A model generated the notes under the pieces. That model did not search any database. It was not told the origin of the DNA and saw only the letters and a program-made list of their open reading frames with translations. A program made the position numbers and the translations under genes. From JANQQC01 sp965262255 (lineage in GTDB: Bacteria > Pseudomonadota > Alphaproteobacteria > Caulobacterales > Hyphomonadaceae), in contig OZ253505.1 in NCBI GenBank assembly GCA_965262255.1, positions 310,001 through 374,000 on the forward strand: a stretch of DNA of 64,000 nt, given 5' to 3'. Positions 47,949 through 55,989 of this stretch are shown here, piece after piece (position 1 is the stretch's first letter; every line of letters begins with the position of its first letter).

Positions 47949-48395
47949 TCAGGCGATTGGCTTTGTTCTGTTGCGGTACTCCTCGATGATGTCCTCGTTC
48001 AAGATGTCAATGTTTCGTCTTCCTGATTCATAGTTTTTCGCCCATGCACCTTGCCCCCAGTGTGTTATTGCAACAAGCCGATCTGGATGCGAAGAACCGA
48101 CTTGATTTATGATTCGATTAATGTACTTGTATGCTTTCTCATCTTCCTCAAAAGCGTTCTTTACATTAAAGCTCGGGATAGGTCTCGCGCCGAACGCTTT
48201 GACCTTATGATAGATATCCGGTTAAACTGGACCCAGTTCCCAAGCTTGGAAGGAACGAAAACCTTCAATTAGAGAAATTCCCCCGTGTCCAAGAGCATAC
48301 ATGTGAGACAAGTATAGAAGTTTCTGCATAGCAAGATTGCTTACAGTCCACCCCGACATCTGTCCGATTGTTGCGACTGCACGATACATAGTCAT
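47949..48395 (-). pseudogene. Panacea-domain (SocA-like) protein with premature stop
   Basis: Starts near MTMYRAVATIGQMSG (ATG at 48395), then MQKLLYLSHMYALGHGG and FQAWELGPV, where TAA at 48222-48224 interrupts. The same frame continues PDIYHKVKAFGARPIPSF, AITHWGQGAWAKNY and NEDIIEEYR to a natural TGA at 47949-47951. Panacea proteins have GPVYPDxYH at this point, so a single Tyr codon to TAA change accounts for it. Panacea proteins are antitoxins (SocA) or phage-related regulators. A longer frame upstream to 48437 exists. Confidence 0.75.
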
Positions 48396-48719
48396 TTTCA
48401 GGCTCCTCGTTTGACTTGGATGTCGACTAAACACCAATACTCATATGCTCATATTGAACACATATACTCTCCCGTCCAAAATTGCAGGTGTAAGGTTGCA
48501 AACTTAACGAAAGTGTCTCAGATCGCTATACACCTATGCCTTCCCCAGTTTTTGTTTCTAAACTAGTTCAAACACTTTCCGGTTATTTGATTTTCGTTAG
48601 AAGCATAGTCTACTTCACAAAAGACCAAGCTCGAGAAGAACGACTCGCGAATTATTTTTTTGTGAAGAGTTCGTTTAACTCTAGTCCGAAGAGGTATTTT
48701 GCTCAAACTGAGTCGTACA

Positions 48720-48900
48720 CCAGTTTGAGGAATGGTACGCATAATCCATTTATACTTAATTTAAATCGTTATACCTTAAACCTCTTATAAATCGACCGAA
48801 CTCTTTTATCTAGAGTTTAAGTCAGGTTTCCTTAATCTTATTAAGGATCGTTTAACCTCCTCAACAAGTAGATTACGTCAAGTCAATTTAAATTCCTTAA
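48720..48900. repeat. 56-bp repeat array I (degenerate)
   Basis: Units opening TTAAACCTCTTATA at 48776 and TTAATCTTATT at 48832, exactly 56 bp apart, then a 65-bp step to TTAAAA at 48897. The internal TTTAAGTCAGG matches the ATTAAGTTAGC of array III. Confidence 0.55.
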
Positions 48901-49189
48901 AATTTGCTCTGGCCTAGTATTTTTTTAAGCGACTATATACCAATTACCACAAAATGCGCTAAATAAGCGCTTACATAAAAACGCTGAATCGTGCAATAAC
49001 ACTCCCCACGGTAACGGGGAAACAGCTTGGAACATTCCAAATTTTCACTCTTACAAATAGCTCGATGATTCCCGCACAACGATTCTGCGGAACCGTGGTT
49101 CGTTGAACAGCGCTTGCCACAAGCTTCCTATGCCGTCTTCGTTAGAATTTTGTGGTAGTAGGTGTATAGTCGCGATTTATTAAGTTATT

Positions 49190-49345
49190 TAAGAATAATT
49201 TGCTTAAACTGCTTATAATCCGTACTGCCCGAATTATAAAGAGATTAAGTCAAACAAGTTTAAACTTCAGAAAATTTCTCTAATCGACTTTATAACGAAA
49301 TTAAGCTTATATTCCTTAAAATTCTTATAACCCGTCAGAATTCGA
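49190..49345. repeat. 56-bp repeat array II (degenerate)
   Basis: Unit starts TTAAAC at 49204, TTAAAC at 49260 and TTAAAA at 49316, each 56 bp apart. The unit body has TTATAAAGAGATTAAGT as in array III. Confidence 0.6.
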
Positions 49346-49501
49346 AAATTAGGAGAGACTATGTTCGTTCATTAGATATGCTACGAGAGCATTTTCCGAT
49401 AAAATAGTCTCATTTTCACTCTTATTCTGAGGAGTACAGAACCACATAATCGACGCAACTTGATAGGAATTGCTCTAAGTCAGAAATTTTGTTGATTCAT
49501 A

Positions 49502-49733
49502 GGGTAACTGTATACTTTTGACACCAAAACGAGAAAGAATGCACATCCAAATAAGGCGGTTTCATGCGACACACTCCCATAATTGCGGAGTATCCGAATG
49601 ACTATATAGTAAGTTTCACGTTAGCCTACCACTCAAAAATTTCTGTACAACTCATTCGCCGCGAAGGCTATCCTTAGTTGTGATCTTGAAGATTCAATTT
49701 TTTGCGACTTGAAGCGGTGCTGAGATTCAATGT
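49502..49733 (+). repeat. Solo right end of a TnpB element (decayed)
   Basis: About 230 bp aligns with the complement of 16725-16960 and 40465-40698: the decayed terminal repeat (GGGTAACTGTATACTTTTG), then CACTCCCATAATTGCGGAGTA, CACTCAAAAATTTCTGT and GTGATCTTGAAG segments in the same order. Neither tnpB nor a second end is present. Confidence 0.7.
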
Positions 49734-49786
49734 GTTTACAAATTTAACAGCCTAAGTGCTCAATTTTATACTTATACCGAGTTCAT

Positions 49787-50959
49787 TCACTTGTTGACCC
49801 GTTTCATATACTCATCAAACAATGGAACCGTGTATTCGGCGTAACCCCATCTTGGACTGTAGATCATCCCACTCGTTATGAGCGCTTCGCGCGTCATCGC
49901 CAAAGCAGATGATTTTTTACCAATCTTTTTGGCTATTTCACTAGTCTTATATGGACCCGATCCCAGTTCCGACATAGCCATAAGATAGTCTCTCTGAGAA
50001 TCCGTTAATCGAACATAGCGCGATCTAAAGAAATTTTCGTCGAGTCGCTTCAATGCCAATTTACTCGCCTTTCGTATATCGGCAATGGTGATAGGAGACT
50101 GTTTGGCTATGTTCCAAGCCTGATATCCCCACTCTTGAAGGAAGTAAGGGTAACCTTTAGTTTGTTGGACAATACTGTTGACGGCATCCTCGTTAAACTC
50201 AACCTTGGCTTCCTTTGCTGGTGCAATCAGTGCCCGGCGAGCGGCATCATCGTCTAATGATCCGATGGTTGGGTATTCAAATAGCCGTTCGACATAGGAT
50301 TTGGTATTTGCAGATAGTGTGATGAGCTGAGGTAAGCCTGCTCCAACAATCATAATAGGAAGATTTTTTTGATTAGTTTTGTGTACTGCGATAATGAGTG
50401 CTTCAAACTCTTCTGTTGGCAAATTTTGGATCTCGTCGATCAAGACTACAATAGACTTTTTACGGGCTTTAGCAGCCGCACCGACAGCAACAAACAGATC
50501 CGCTAGGTCACGAGATAAAGTGCCGCTGTCAGCAACTCCTATCTCATTGTCTACACCAATCGAGAATTCTAAGTCCTTGTATTTCATTTGTAAAACGCTG
50601 ACGAAGCTTTTAAGCACACGAAGCCCACGCTTTACTTGCTCGTTTACACCCTTGATTCGGTCGAGTTTCAATAAAGCTGCTCGCAAGGAGGCTACGATCT
50701 CGACAGACAAGGAGCTATTATTGTTAACTTCAAAAAATTCCGTTATTGCTCCTTCTTCTTCGGCGATGGATTGAACTTCGTTAAGAAGCACGGTTTTGCC
50801 AACTCCGCGTAACCCAACAAACATAAAGCTTCGTGCAGGCTTGCCTAGCCTGTTACGAGCGATGTAAAGTCGTGCATTCTCAAGGATGCTATCCCGTCCA
50901 GCCAATTCGGGCGGCGGCGTTCCAGCACCGGGAGCATAAGGGTTGATCGTTGGATTCAC
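49787..50959 (-). CDS. Orc1/Cdc6-like AAA+ ATPase (AAA_16) with winged helix
   Basis: 390 residues. Walker A is VGLRGVGKTVLLNEV (~49-63), Walker B VVLIDEIQNLP (~180-190), followed by sensor-1 IMIVGAGLPQL and the sensor-2 region. The last ~80 residues (DSQRDYLMAMSELG, SEIAKKIGKKSS, ALITSGMIYSPRWGYAEYTVPLF) look like a winged-helix DNA-binding domain. Architecture and length match the bacterial AAA_16 proteins that resemble archaeal Orc1/Cdc6. The function of the bacterial forms is not established. Its start lies about 30-80 bp from repeat array III, so the arrays could be its binding sites, by analogy with origin boxes. Confidence 0.8.
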   Translation of the reverse strand: MNPTINPYAPGAGTPPPELAGRDSILENARLYIARNRLGKPARSFMFVGLRGVGKTVLLNEVQSIAEEEGAITEFFEVNNNSSLSVEIVASLRAALLKLDRIKGVNEQVKRGLRVLKSFVSVLQMKYKDLEFSIGVDNEIGVADSGTLSRDLADLFVAVGAAAKARKKSIVVLIDEIQNLPTEEFEALIIAVHKTNQKNLPIMIVGAGLPQLITLSANTKSYVERLFEYPTIGSLDDDAARRALIAPAKEAKVEFNEDAVNSIVQQTKGYPYFLQEWGYQAWNIAKQSPITIADIRKASKLALKRLDENFFRSRYVRLTDSQRDYLMAMSELGSGPYKTSEIAKKIGKKSSALAMTREALITSGMIYSPRWGYAEYTVPLFDEYMKRVNK

Positions 50960-50985
50960 ATTTAGTCTTTACTGGTTCTCTGTTG

Positions 50986-51300
50986 TACGATTTCGCTGTT
51001 TTGTTACCGCAACATTTATAAAGAGTTTAATCATATACACCGTAAACCTCTTATATCACACCTGACCCATATTATAAAGAAATTAAGTTAGCAAGTCTTA
51101 AACTTCTTATATCACATCGGATTCATATTATAAAGAAATTAAGTTAGCAAGTCTTAAACTTCTTATATCACATCGGACTCATATTATAAAGAAATTAAGT
51201 TAGCAAGTCTTAAACCTCTTATATCACATCGGACTCCCATTATAAAGAAAATAAGTTAGCAAGCCTTAAATCTCTTATATCACACGTGACTCATATTTCT
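50986..51300. repeat. 56-bp tandem repeat array III
   Basis: Five well-kept units start at 51042, 51098, 51154, 51210 and 51266, with a partial one before. The consensus includes CTTATATCACATCGGACTC, TTATAAAGAAATTAAGTTAG and CAAGTCTTAAAC. Within each unit CTTAAACCTCTTATA and TATAAAGAAATTAAG are imperfect inverted repeats. The array covers the upstream region of the AAA_16 gene and is cut off near 51300 where the IS481-like element begins. Confidence 0.85.
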
Positions 51301-51498
51301 AAGAGATTGCATTGGTTCACTAATTATGGAAACTTGATCTTTCAGAGGATGGAAGACCGTCCTATACTGTAGGTAACGTTTAACACCTATAGAAGTGACC
51401 TGACTCGGGACATATGGAACCAAAATAGGGTCTTCACAAAAAGAGGAAGATCGTCCATACTGTAGGTTCATTTCAACACCAACAATAGGAGATCTTCC
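51301..51498 (+). repeat. Leader of the IS481-like transposase with a direct repeat
   Basis: A sequence of about 40 bp at 51333-51376 (GAGGATGGAAGACCGTCC..TACTGTAGG) recurs at 51443-51480 (GAGGAAGATCGTCC..TACTGTAGG). It is followed by AGGAGATC and the transposase start. The repeats could be transposase-binding sites at the left end of the element. Confidence 0.5.
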
Positions 51499-52551
51499 AT
51501 GTCTATTGTAACACAAAATTTAGCAGATGAAATAGAAGTCGACAGCAGGGATTATGACACTGCGGGAATCCGACATTTATCAATAGAGGAGCAAACGCTT
51601 TTTCGGAAGCGTATGGTTAAGGCTTGGCTAAAGCTGTGCGAGGGGAGTTTAACGGCCAAGGCGGCGGCTAAGGCTATTGGTATCCCGTACAGTACTTTGA
51701 ACCGATGGAGGAAACAACCGGAACCGAAGTCGACCCGGCCTCATACTGTTCGTTCACGGGAAGATCAAAGTCTTTATGACAAGCTGAAGGCGATAGTTTT
51801 AAGTATACGAAAGAAGTGGCAGGCTTGGGGTGGTGTTAAGATACAACGTTTTCTGAAGCTTCAGGGTATAACAGCGAGTTCTGCGATGATTTGTCGAATG
51901 ATATCGGAGTTGATACGGGAGAAGCAGATCAAGTCTTATTATGGTAGTAAGTTTGCGAAGAAGCGAAGCAAGAGCGATCACTCGTCTCGTCCGCATGCGA
52001 TACCGAGACCGGAGGAAGGTTTGCCAAGTGAGACTCCAGGAGAGTTAGTGCAGATTGATACGTTGTTCATCAATGTTGATGGCAAGAATCAGTTTGTGTA
52101 TCAGATCAACGCGATCTGTTGTTATACAAAGCTGACGTATTGCCACACCTTCCGTTCAATCTCGGCAAAGAATGCGAGGTATCTGCTGAAAAAGCTTATA
52201 CGTCAAGCGCCGTTTAAGGTTCGGGCCGTTCAAACGGATCGCGGTTCTGAGTTTAGAGCGGAGTTCGAACAAGCCTGTAAGGATCTAGGAATAACACATT
52301 ATGTCAACGATCCTCACAGTCCGACGCAGAATGCCTTTGTAGAGCGATTTAATAAGACGGTAAGAGACGAATTTTATTCCAGAGAGGACTTACCATTTAA
52401 TGACCTAAAACTACTCAATCGACGGCTAGACAGTTACAGTAAGTTCTACAAAACGAAACGCCCACACCAAGGCATTAATAACTTAACTCCAATGATGCAC
52501 TATGAAAACTATCTGACCTCGCAAGACCAGGCTCACAGTTTGTCCAAGTGA
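51499..52551 (+). CDS. IS481-like DDE transposase
   Basis: 350 residues with an N-terminal helix-turn-helix (SLTAKAAAKAIGIPYSTLNRW) and an rve-type DDE core: VQIDTLFINVDG (Asp), VQTDRGSEFRAEF (Asp), NAFVERFNKTVRDEF (Glu) and RPHQGINNLTPM near the end. The frame is intact with AGGAG upstream. It is a single-ORF transposase, so the family is IS481-like rather than IS3. Ends of the element were not resolved. Confidence 0.85.
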   Translation: MSIVTQNLADEIEVDSRDYDTAGIRHLSIEEQTLFRKRMVKAWLKLCEGSLTAKAAAKAIGIPYSTLNRWRKQPEPKSTRPHTVRSREDQSLYDKLKAIVLSIRKKWQAWGGVKIQRFLKLQGITASSAMICRMISELIREKQIKSYYGSKFAKKRSKSDHSSRPHAIPRPEEGLPSETPGELVQIDTLFINVDGKNQFVYQINAICCYTKLTYCHTFRSISAKNARYLLKKLIRQAPFKVRAVQTDRGSEFRAEFEQACKDLGITHYVNDPHSPTQNAFVERFNKTVRDEFYSREDLPFNDLKLLNRRLDSYSKFYKTKRPHQGINNLTPMMHYENYLTSQDQAHSLSK

Positions 52552-53153
52552 TTGGAGTATATGTCAAACTGGAAATGCATTACACACAAGTTTAGGCAAC
52601 CCGTGCAGTTATATAACTTCTAAGATTTTCAGAAGCCATCCAGCGGGAAGTTAGCTCAAAAGATGCTGCAACGGACAGCATCTAATCGAAACTCCTCGGA
52701 GAGTTTAGCTGTCGCTATACTTCAGCTTAGTCTTTCTGTTACGCTGATCTAGAGCTTTTGCAAATCCGTTAGGCAGACAAATGCTCGAATAATCGATAAT
52801 GAGCTTCCGCTCTTCAAAAGAACAAGTCATCACCATTTAAACCTCAGACTAGATACACTGTCCACGATAAAGCGCTAGCCTACATTTTTATCTCCTTGAG
52901 TTCCAAACTTTCTAAAGGTATTTTGATTGTCCTCCTTCCATCTTTCTAAAGTACAAAGTTCCTAAACCTGATCGGCCTTACTTATCTCACGAAGTTAAAC
53001 ACCGTTTCTGGTAGAGTGTGCAAAGGCAGCATTGATCGGGTTGTAAGAGAAAGACAAACGGGAGCGATACTCACCGTATGTCTTTGGGCCATACCTATGT
53101 TCTCGCTAAAATTTTTGCAAAGTTCCTGAATACGAGGAACCAAACGATGCCGT

Positions 53154-53191
53154 TCGATTTCCGGGGATTCGCGAATCCCCGGAAATCGAAA
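53154..53191. repeat. 38-bp perfect loopless palindrome
   Basis: Left arm TTCGATTTCCGGGGATTCG and right arm CGAATCCCCGGAAATCGAA pair perfectly over 19 bp each. Confidence 0.9.
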
Positions 53192-53208
53192 CTTTGCTAA
53201 ATCCGAGA

Positions 53209-53248
53209 AGCGCTTTCAGGGGATTTTAAAATCCCCTGAAAGCGCTTT
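53209..53248. repeat. 40-bp perfect loopless palindrome
   Basis: Left arm AAGCGCTTTCAGGGGATTTT and right arm AAAATCCCCTGAAAGCGCTT pair perfectly over 20 bp each. It shares the GGGGATT core with the palindrome 17 bp away and the AAAATCCCC core with the one at 36202-36235. Confidence 0.9.
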
Positions 53249-53778
53249 TCAAAAAAATCAGTTGCAGGAGATTATTTCTTGCAGAGTGAACTACCTTCTT
53301 TTGCTTTTTTACTTGATTATTTCTGCGTTTTTATGTATCCATAAATCCGACTAAAGTTTATGGCAGTTTTGGTTCCATATGTGTCTGCGCCTGAACAATC
53401 GCCTTCCCACAACACAGAGAAGACTATACCGAATGGTACGATTTCCATATTTTCAGGGGTGGGAACTGTGCCTATGTATTTGCTATTTTAATCTGTTGCA
53501 TATTTCCACCAGCATTTCTTTGGGTTTGGGCGTACAGGCATTACAAGCGAAATATGCCAAAGGTTAGAAAATCACGATGGTACACATTTTTTGAATATCT
53601 ACTAGGTATCTTTGTACTGCTTTTCCTGATTTCACTATGCTCTTCCTAATAGTCTGTTTTTTCTTAGACAAACGGCATAACGATAGTAAATTCAGTAATA
53701 CTAATTATCCCGATTAACGAACTCAGATATTATTCTATTAACGTATTAGTCGACGATACTTACTTGGTTTTTGTCTTA

Positions 53779-55989
53779 CTATTCGTTAACAATTTCAGGC
53801 CTACTACCGTTCCAACTTATTCGTAATTCCTTGCGAGCGCGAGTACAAGCGACATGTAACAAGGATTTTTCTCTTTCTATCAACTCTCTTTTGGCAGCTT
53901 CATCGACAGCGCCCCGAATTGCTTTTTGGGGAGGAATAATATCCGTCGACAACAGCGCCACAGCAACGTAATCAAATTCCAATCCTTTCGCTCTGTGCAT
54001 GGTGGCTATTCTAATTCCTGGTTTATTCGGATCGTCAGGTTCCCTATTTCTTAATTTTAAATTCTCAATACCTAATCGATCTAAAGTGTCTTTCACTCTA
54101 TCAGCAAGGTAGTTTGCTCTCACGAGAACTGCTATCGAATGAATCTCAACGCTTTCATCTTTCAACTTAGACTTAATCCACTTTACTAACAACTCAATCT
54201 CTTCCGTTTCAGTTTGACTACCGATTCGAACCGGCTCGATGCCTTTGAAAAGACTTCTGTAACCGAAAAGAGTGTCTATACTGTCATCTAAATCGTCAAC
54301 GGGGACATCCTCCAAAATTGAAACTGCGTACAGTCGAGTTAGCTCGGACGTTCGATAGTTTAATCGCAGTCGCTTTGCCCGGCCTATTACGTCAATCCCA
54401 CACTCTCGCATAGATGCTTTACGCGAATATATTCGCTGGTGAGCATCGCCAACAATGAATAATGAATTCATGTCACCTGGCTCCTGTTTCTGGACTATCG
54501 CCCGAACAAGCCGGAGTGCGGGCTCTCCCATATCTTGAGCTTCGTCAACAATTACTGACTTGTAAGGCAATCGAACGCGCCTTCGACTTAGTATGGCGAT
54601 CGCCTCTCTATACGCATCATCGGGTTCTGCTAGACCTTCGTCTATCATTCTAGCTCGATAAGCTTGAACGACGGCCCAAATTTCTTTTCTCTTTCTTCGA
54701 TCTAACGCGGTGCCTCGTCCTTTTCGTTTCGCAAACAAATAGTCACGCTCGGTCGTAATCCCTTTGGCTTGTATTATCTGAGACCATTCGTCCTTTATAA
54801 AACTGTTTTTCAACCCGAACGGTAAATCTGAATCAGATAGTACCTCATCCCAGATATCTTCTAGTTTATCTCGTTCTGCATCGAAATACACAATCTGTCT
54901 TTCGAAATCTTGTTGTCTCAAAAATTTTCCAACCCAATTATCGAGATTAAACACTTCTATTATAGGGTTATCACCGCCAATATGTTCAGGACATAGAGTC
55001 TTCAGATTCTGCTTAACGTCATTTGCTAACGTAGAAGTGAAAGTGGTGAACAGTACTCGATCATGCGTTCGTTGAGAGTCCTTGGCAATTTCATCTGCTA
55101 GATGCTTTGCTCGGTGCATAGCCACGACAGTCTTGCCTGTTCCTGCCCCTCCTCTCACTAAGGCTGGGCCGTTGTATCCTTTATGATATGCAATTCTATA
55201 TTGTTGTGGATGCAAAAATACTCGCCACTCCCTCATCTCGGAGTCCAGAAAGCGAAGCAACTCTGCCTGGTTATCCGGAACATAGAACTGCTGACGGCTC
55301 TCAACAGTTCTTAGTGCTTCAGCAAACTCAAGTGTTTCTCTTGATTCTTTAGACTCTGTCGGTTCTGTTTCAACCTGCAAATACTGCTTTAGTGCGAAAT
55401 CAAAATCGTATCCCGCTGCTAGCGTTAAAAGTGCTTCATAACTTCTAATATCAAAACTATCTTGATCGGCTTCTAGTTCTTCATCGCTTCGGTATGCTCG
55501 TACACGCGAAACTTGTTCTGCTTGAACACCTAAACTAACCAGTTCCCTATCGGAATAGGGCTCAAACAGCGGACGTTGACTCAACTGGGTGTCTGAAGAT
55601 GGACTTTGGTGGGAAGTTGCGTAATCCCAATTCTGATCGGATTCAACATGTTCCGAATGCGTTATGATTATACGGTTAAGATTGTTGTCAATTGTTACCT
55701 TACGATTCAATGCCCAACGATACGCTTTATCGTGTTCATCAATATGCAACAGAAGCAAGTCTCGGCCTTTCTTATATCCAATAGCTCTGTAGCTTCCATC
55801 TACTCTTATTGATCGCATTGCAGGATCACGTGCATTGGAGATTGGCTCTACATGCAAACCCTTGGAAGTCGAATCTTTGTTCAACTTCCCCACCATTTCG
55901 TAGACTCGATCAAAAACCTTATGGGGTAGCCTGCGAAGAGTTTTCATGCACACCATATCGATCGATACATTTATCTCATTTTCTCTCAT
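53779..55989 (-). CDS. UvrD/Rep-type helicase with RelE-like N-terminal domain
   Basis: 736 residues. The first ~115 residues (VCMKTLRRLPHKVFDRVYEM, then MRSIRVDGSYRAIGY and LLLLHIDEHDKAYRWA) have the pattern of a RelE/ParE toxin fold. The SF1A helicase core follows: Walker A RGGAGTGKTVVAMHRAKHL (~278), Walker B VDEAQDMGEPALRL (~480), QRIYSRKASM, and motif VI-like CTRARKELRI near the end. It closes a three-gene operon: it starts four bases before the stop of the 2,248-aa helicase. The fusion suggests RNA cleavage or ribosome/DNA sensing joined to unwinding; which activity the RelE-like domain has is inferred. Confidence 0.82.
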   Translation of the reverse strand: MRENEINVSIDMVCMKTLRRLPHKVFDRVYEMVGKLNKDSTSKGLHVEPISNARDPAMRSIRVDGSYRAIGYKKGRDLLLLHIDEHDKAYRWALNRKVTIDNNLNRIIITHSEHVESDQNWDYATSHQSPSSDTQLSQRPLFEPYSDRELVSLGVQAEQVSRVRAYRSDEELEADQDSFDIRSYEALLTLAAGYDFDFALKQYLQVETEPTESKESRETLEFAEALRTVESRQQFYVPDNQAELLRFLDSEMREWRVFLHPQQYRIAYHKGYNGPALVRGGAGTGKTVVAMHRAKHLADEIAKDSQRTHDRVLFTTFTSTLANDVKQNLKTLCPEHIGGDNPIIEVFNLDNWVGKFLRQQDFERQIVYFDAERDKLEDIWDEVLSDSDLPFGLKNSFIKDEWSQIIQAKGITTERDYLFAKRKGRGTALDRRKRKEIWAVVQAYRARMIDEGLAEPDDAYREAIAILSRRRVRLPYKSVIVDEAQDMGEPALRLVRAIVQKQEPGDMNSLFIVGDAHQRIYSRKASMRECGIDVIGRAKRLRLNYRTSELTRLYAVSILEDVPVDDLDDSIDTLFGYRSLFKGIEPVRIGSQTETEEIELLVKWIKSKLKDESVEIHSIAVLVRANYLADRVKDTLDRLGIENLKLRNREPDDPNKPGIRIATMHRAKGLEFDYVAVALLSTDIIPPQKAIRGAVDEAAKRELIEREKSLLHVACTRARKELRISWNGSRPEIVNE

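Larger units (their letters stand above)
48438..49786. other. AT-rich gap with two 56-bp repeat arrays and a solo TnpB element end
   Basis: About 1.35 kb with no credible gene. It holds repeat array I (48720-48900), array II (49190-49345) and the decayed TnpB-element end at 49502-49733. A short frame at 48536-48790 has no recognisable content. Confidence 0.6.
52552..53778. other. 1.2-kb gap with two palindromes
   Basis: No credible gene. It has palindromes at 53154-53191 and 53209-53248, listed separately. A short frame from about 53360 (VLVPYVSAPEQSP, NGTISIFSGVGTVP) is broken by stops and not recognised. Confidence 0.5.

Noticed and set aside
8249..48395. All premature stops found (IS481-like, IS256-like, Panacea, two in the HEPN gene) are TAA, hinting at stop-codon reassignment
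   Set aside because: glnA and parE end naturally in TAA, and intact housekeeping frames contain no internal TAA. TAA is also the easiest stop to reach by single changes in AT-rich DNA, so neutral decay suffices.
48536..48790. 84-codon plus-strand frame
   Set aside because: Compositionally AT-rich, overlaps the start of repeat array I, lacks a ribosome binding site and recognisable content.
50986..51300. CRISPR array
   Set aside because: The 56-bp units are directly tandem without unique spacers, and no Cas genes are nearby.
53360..53567. Short frame resembling a small gene
   Set aside because: It is interrupted by stops after ~43 codons in the best frame and has no recognisable motifs.
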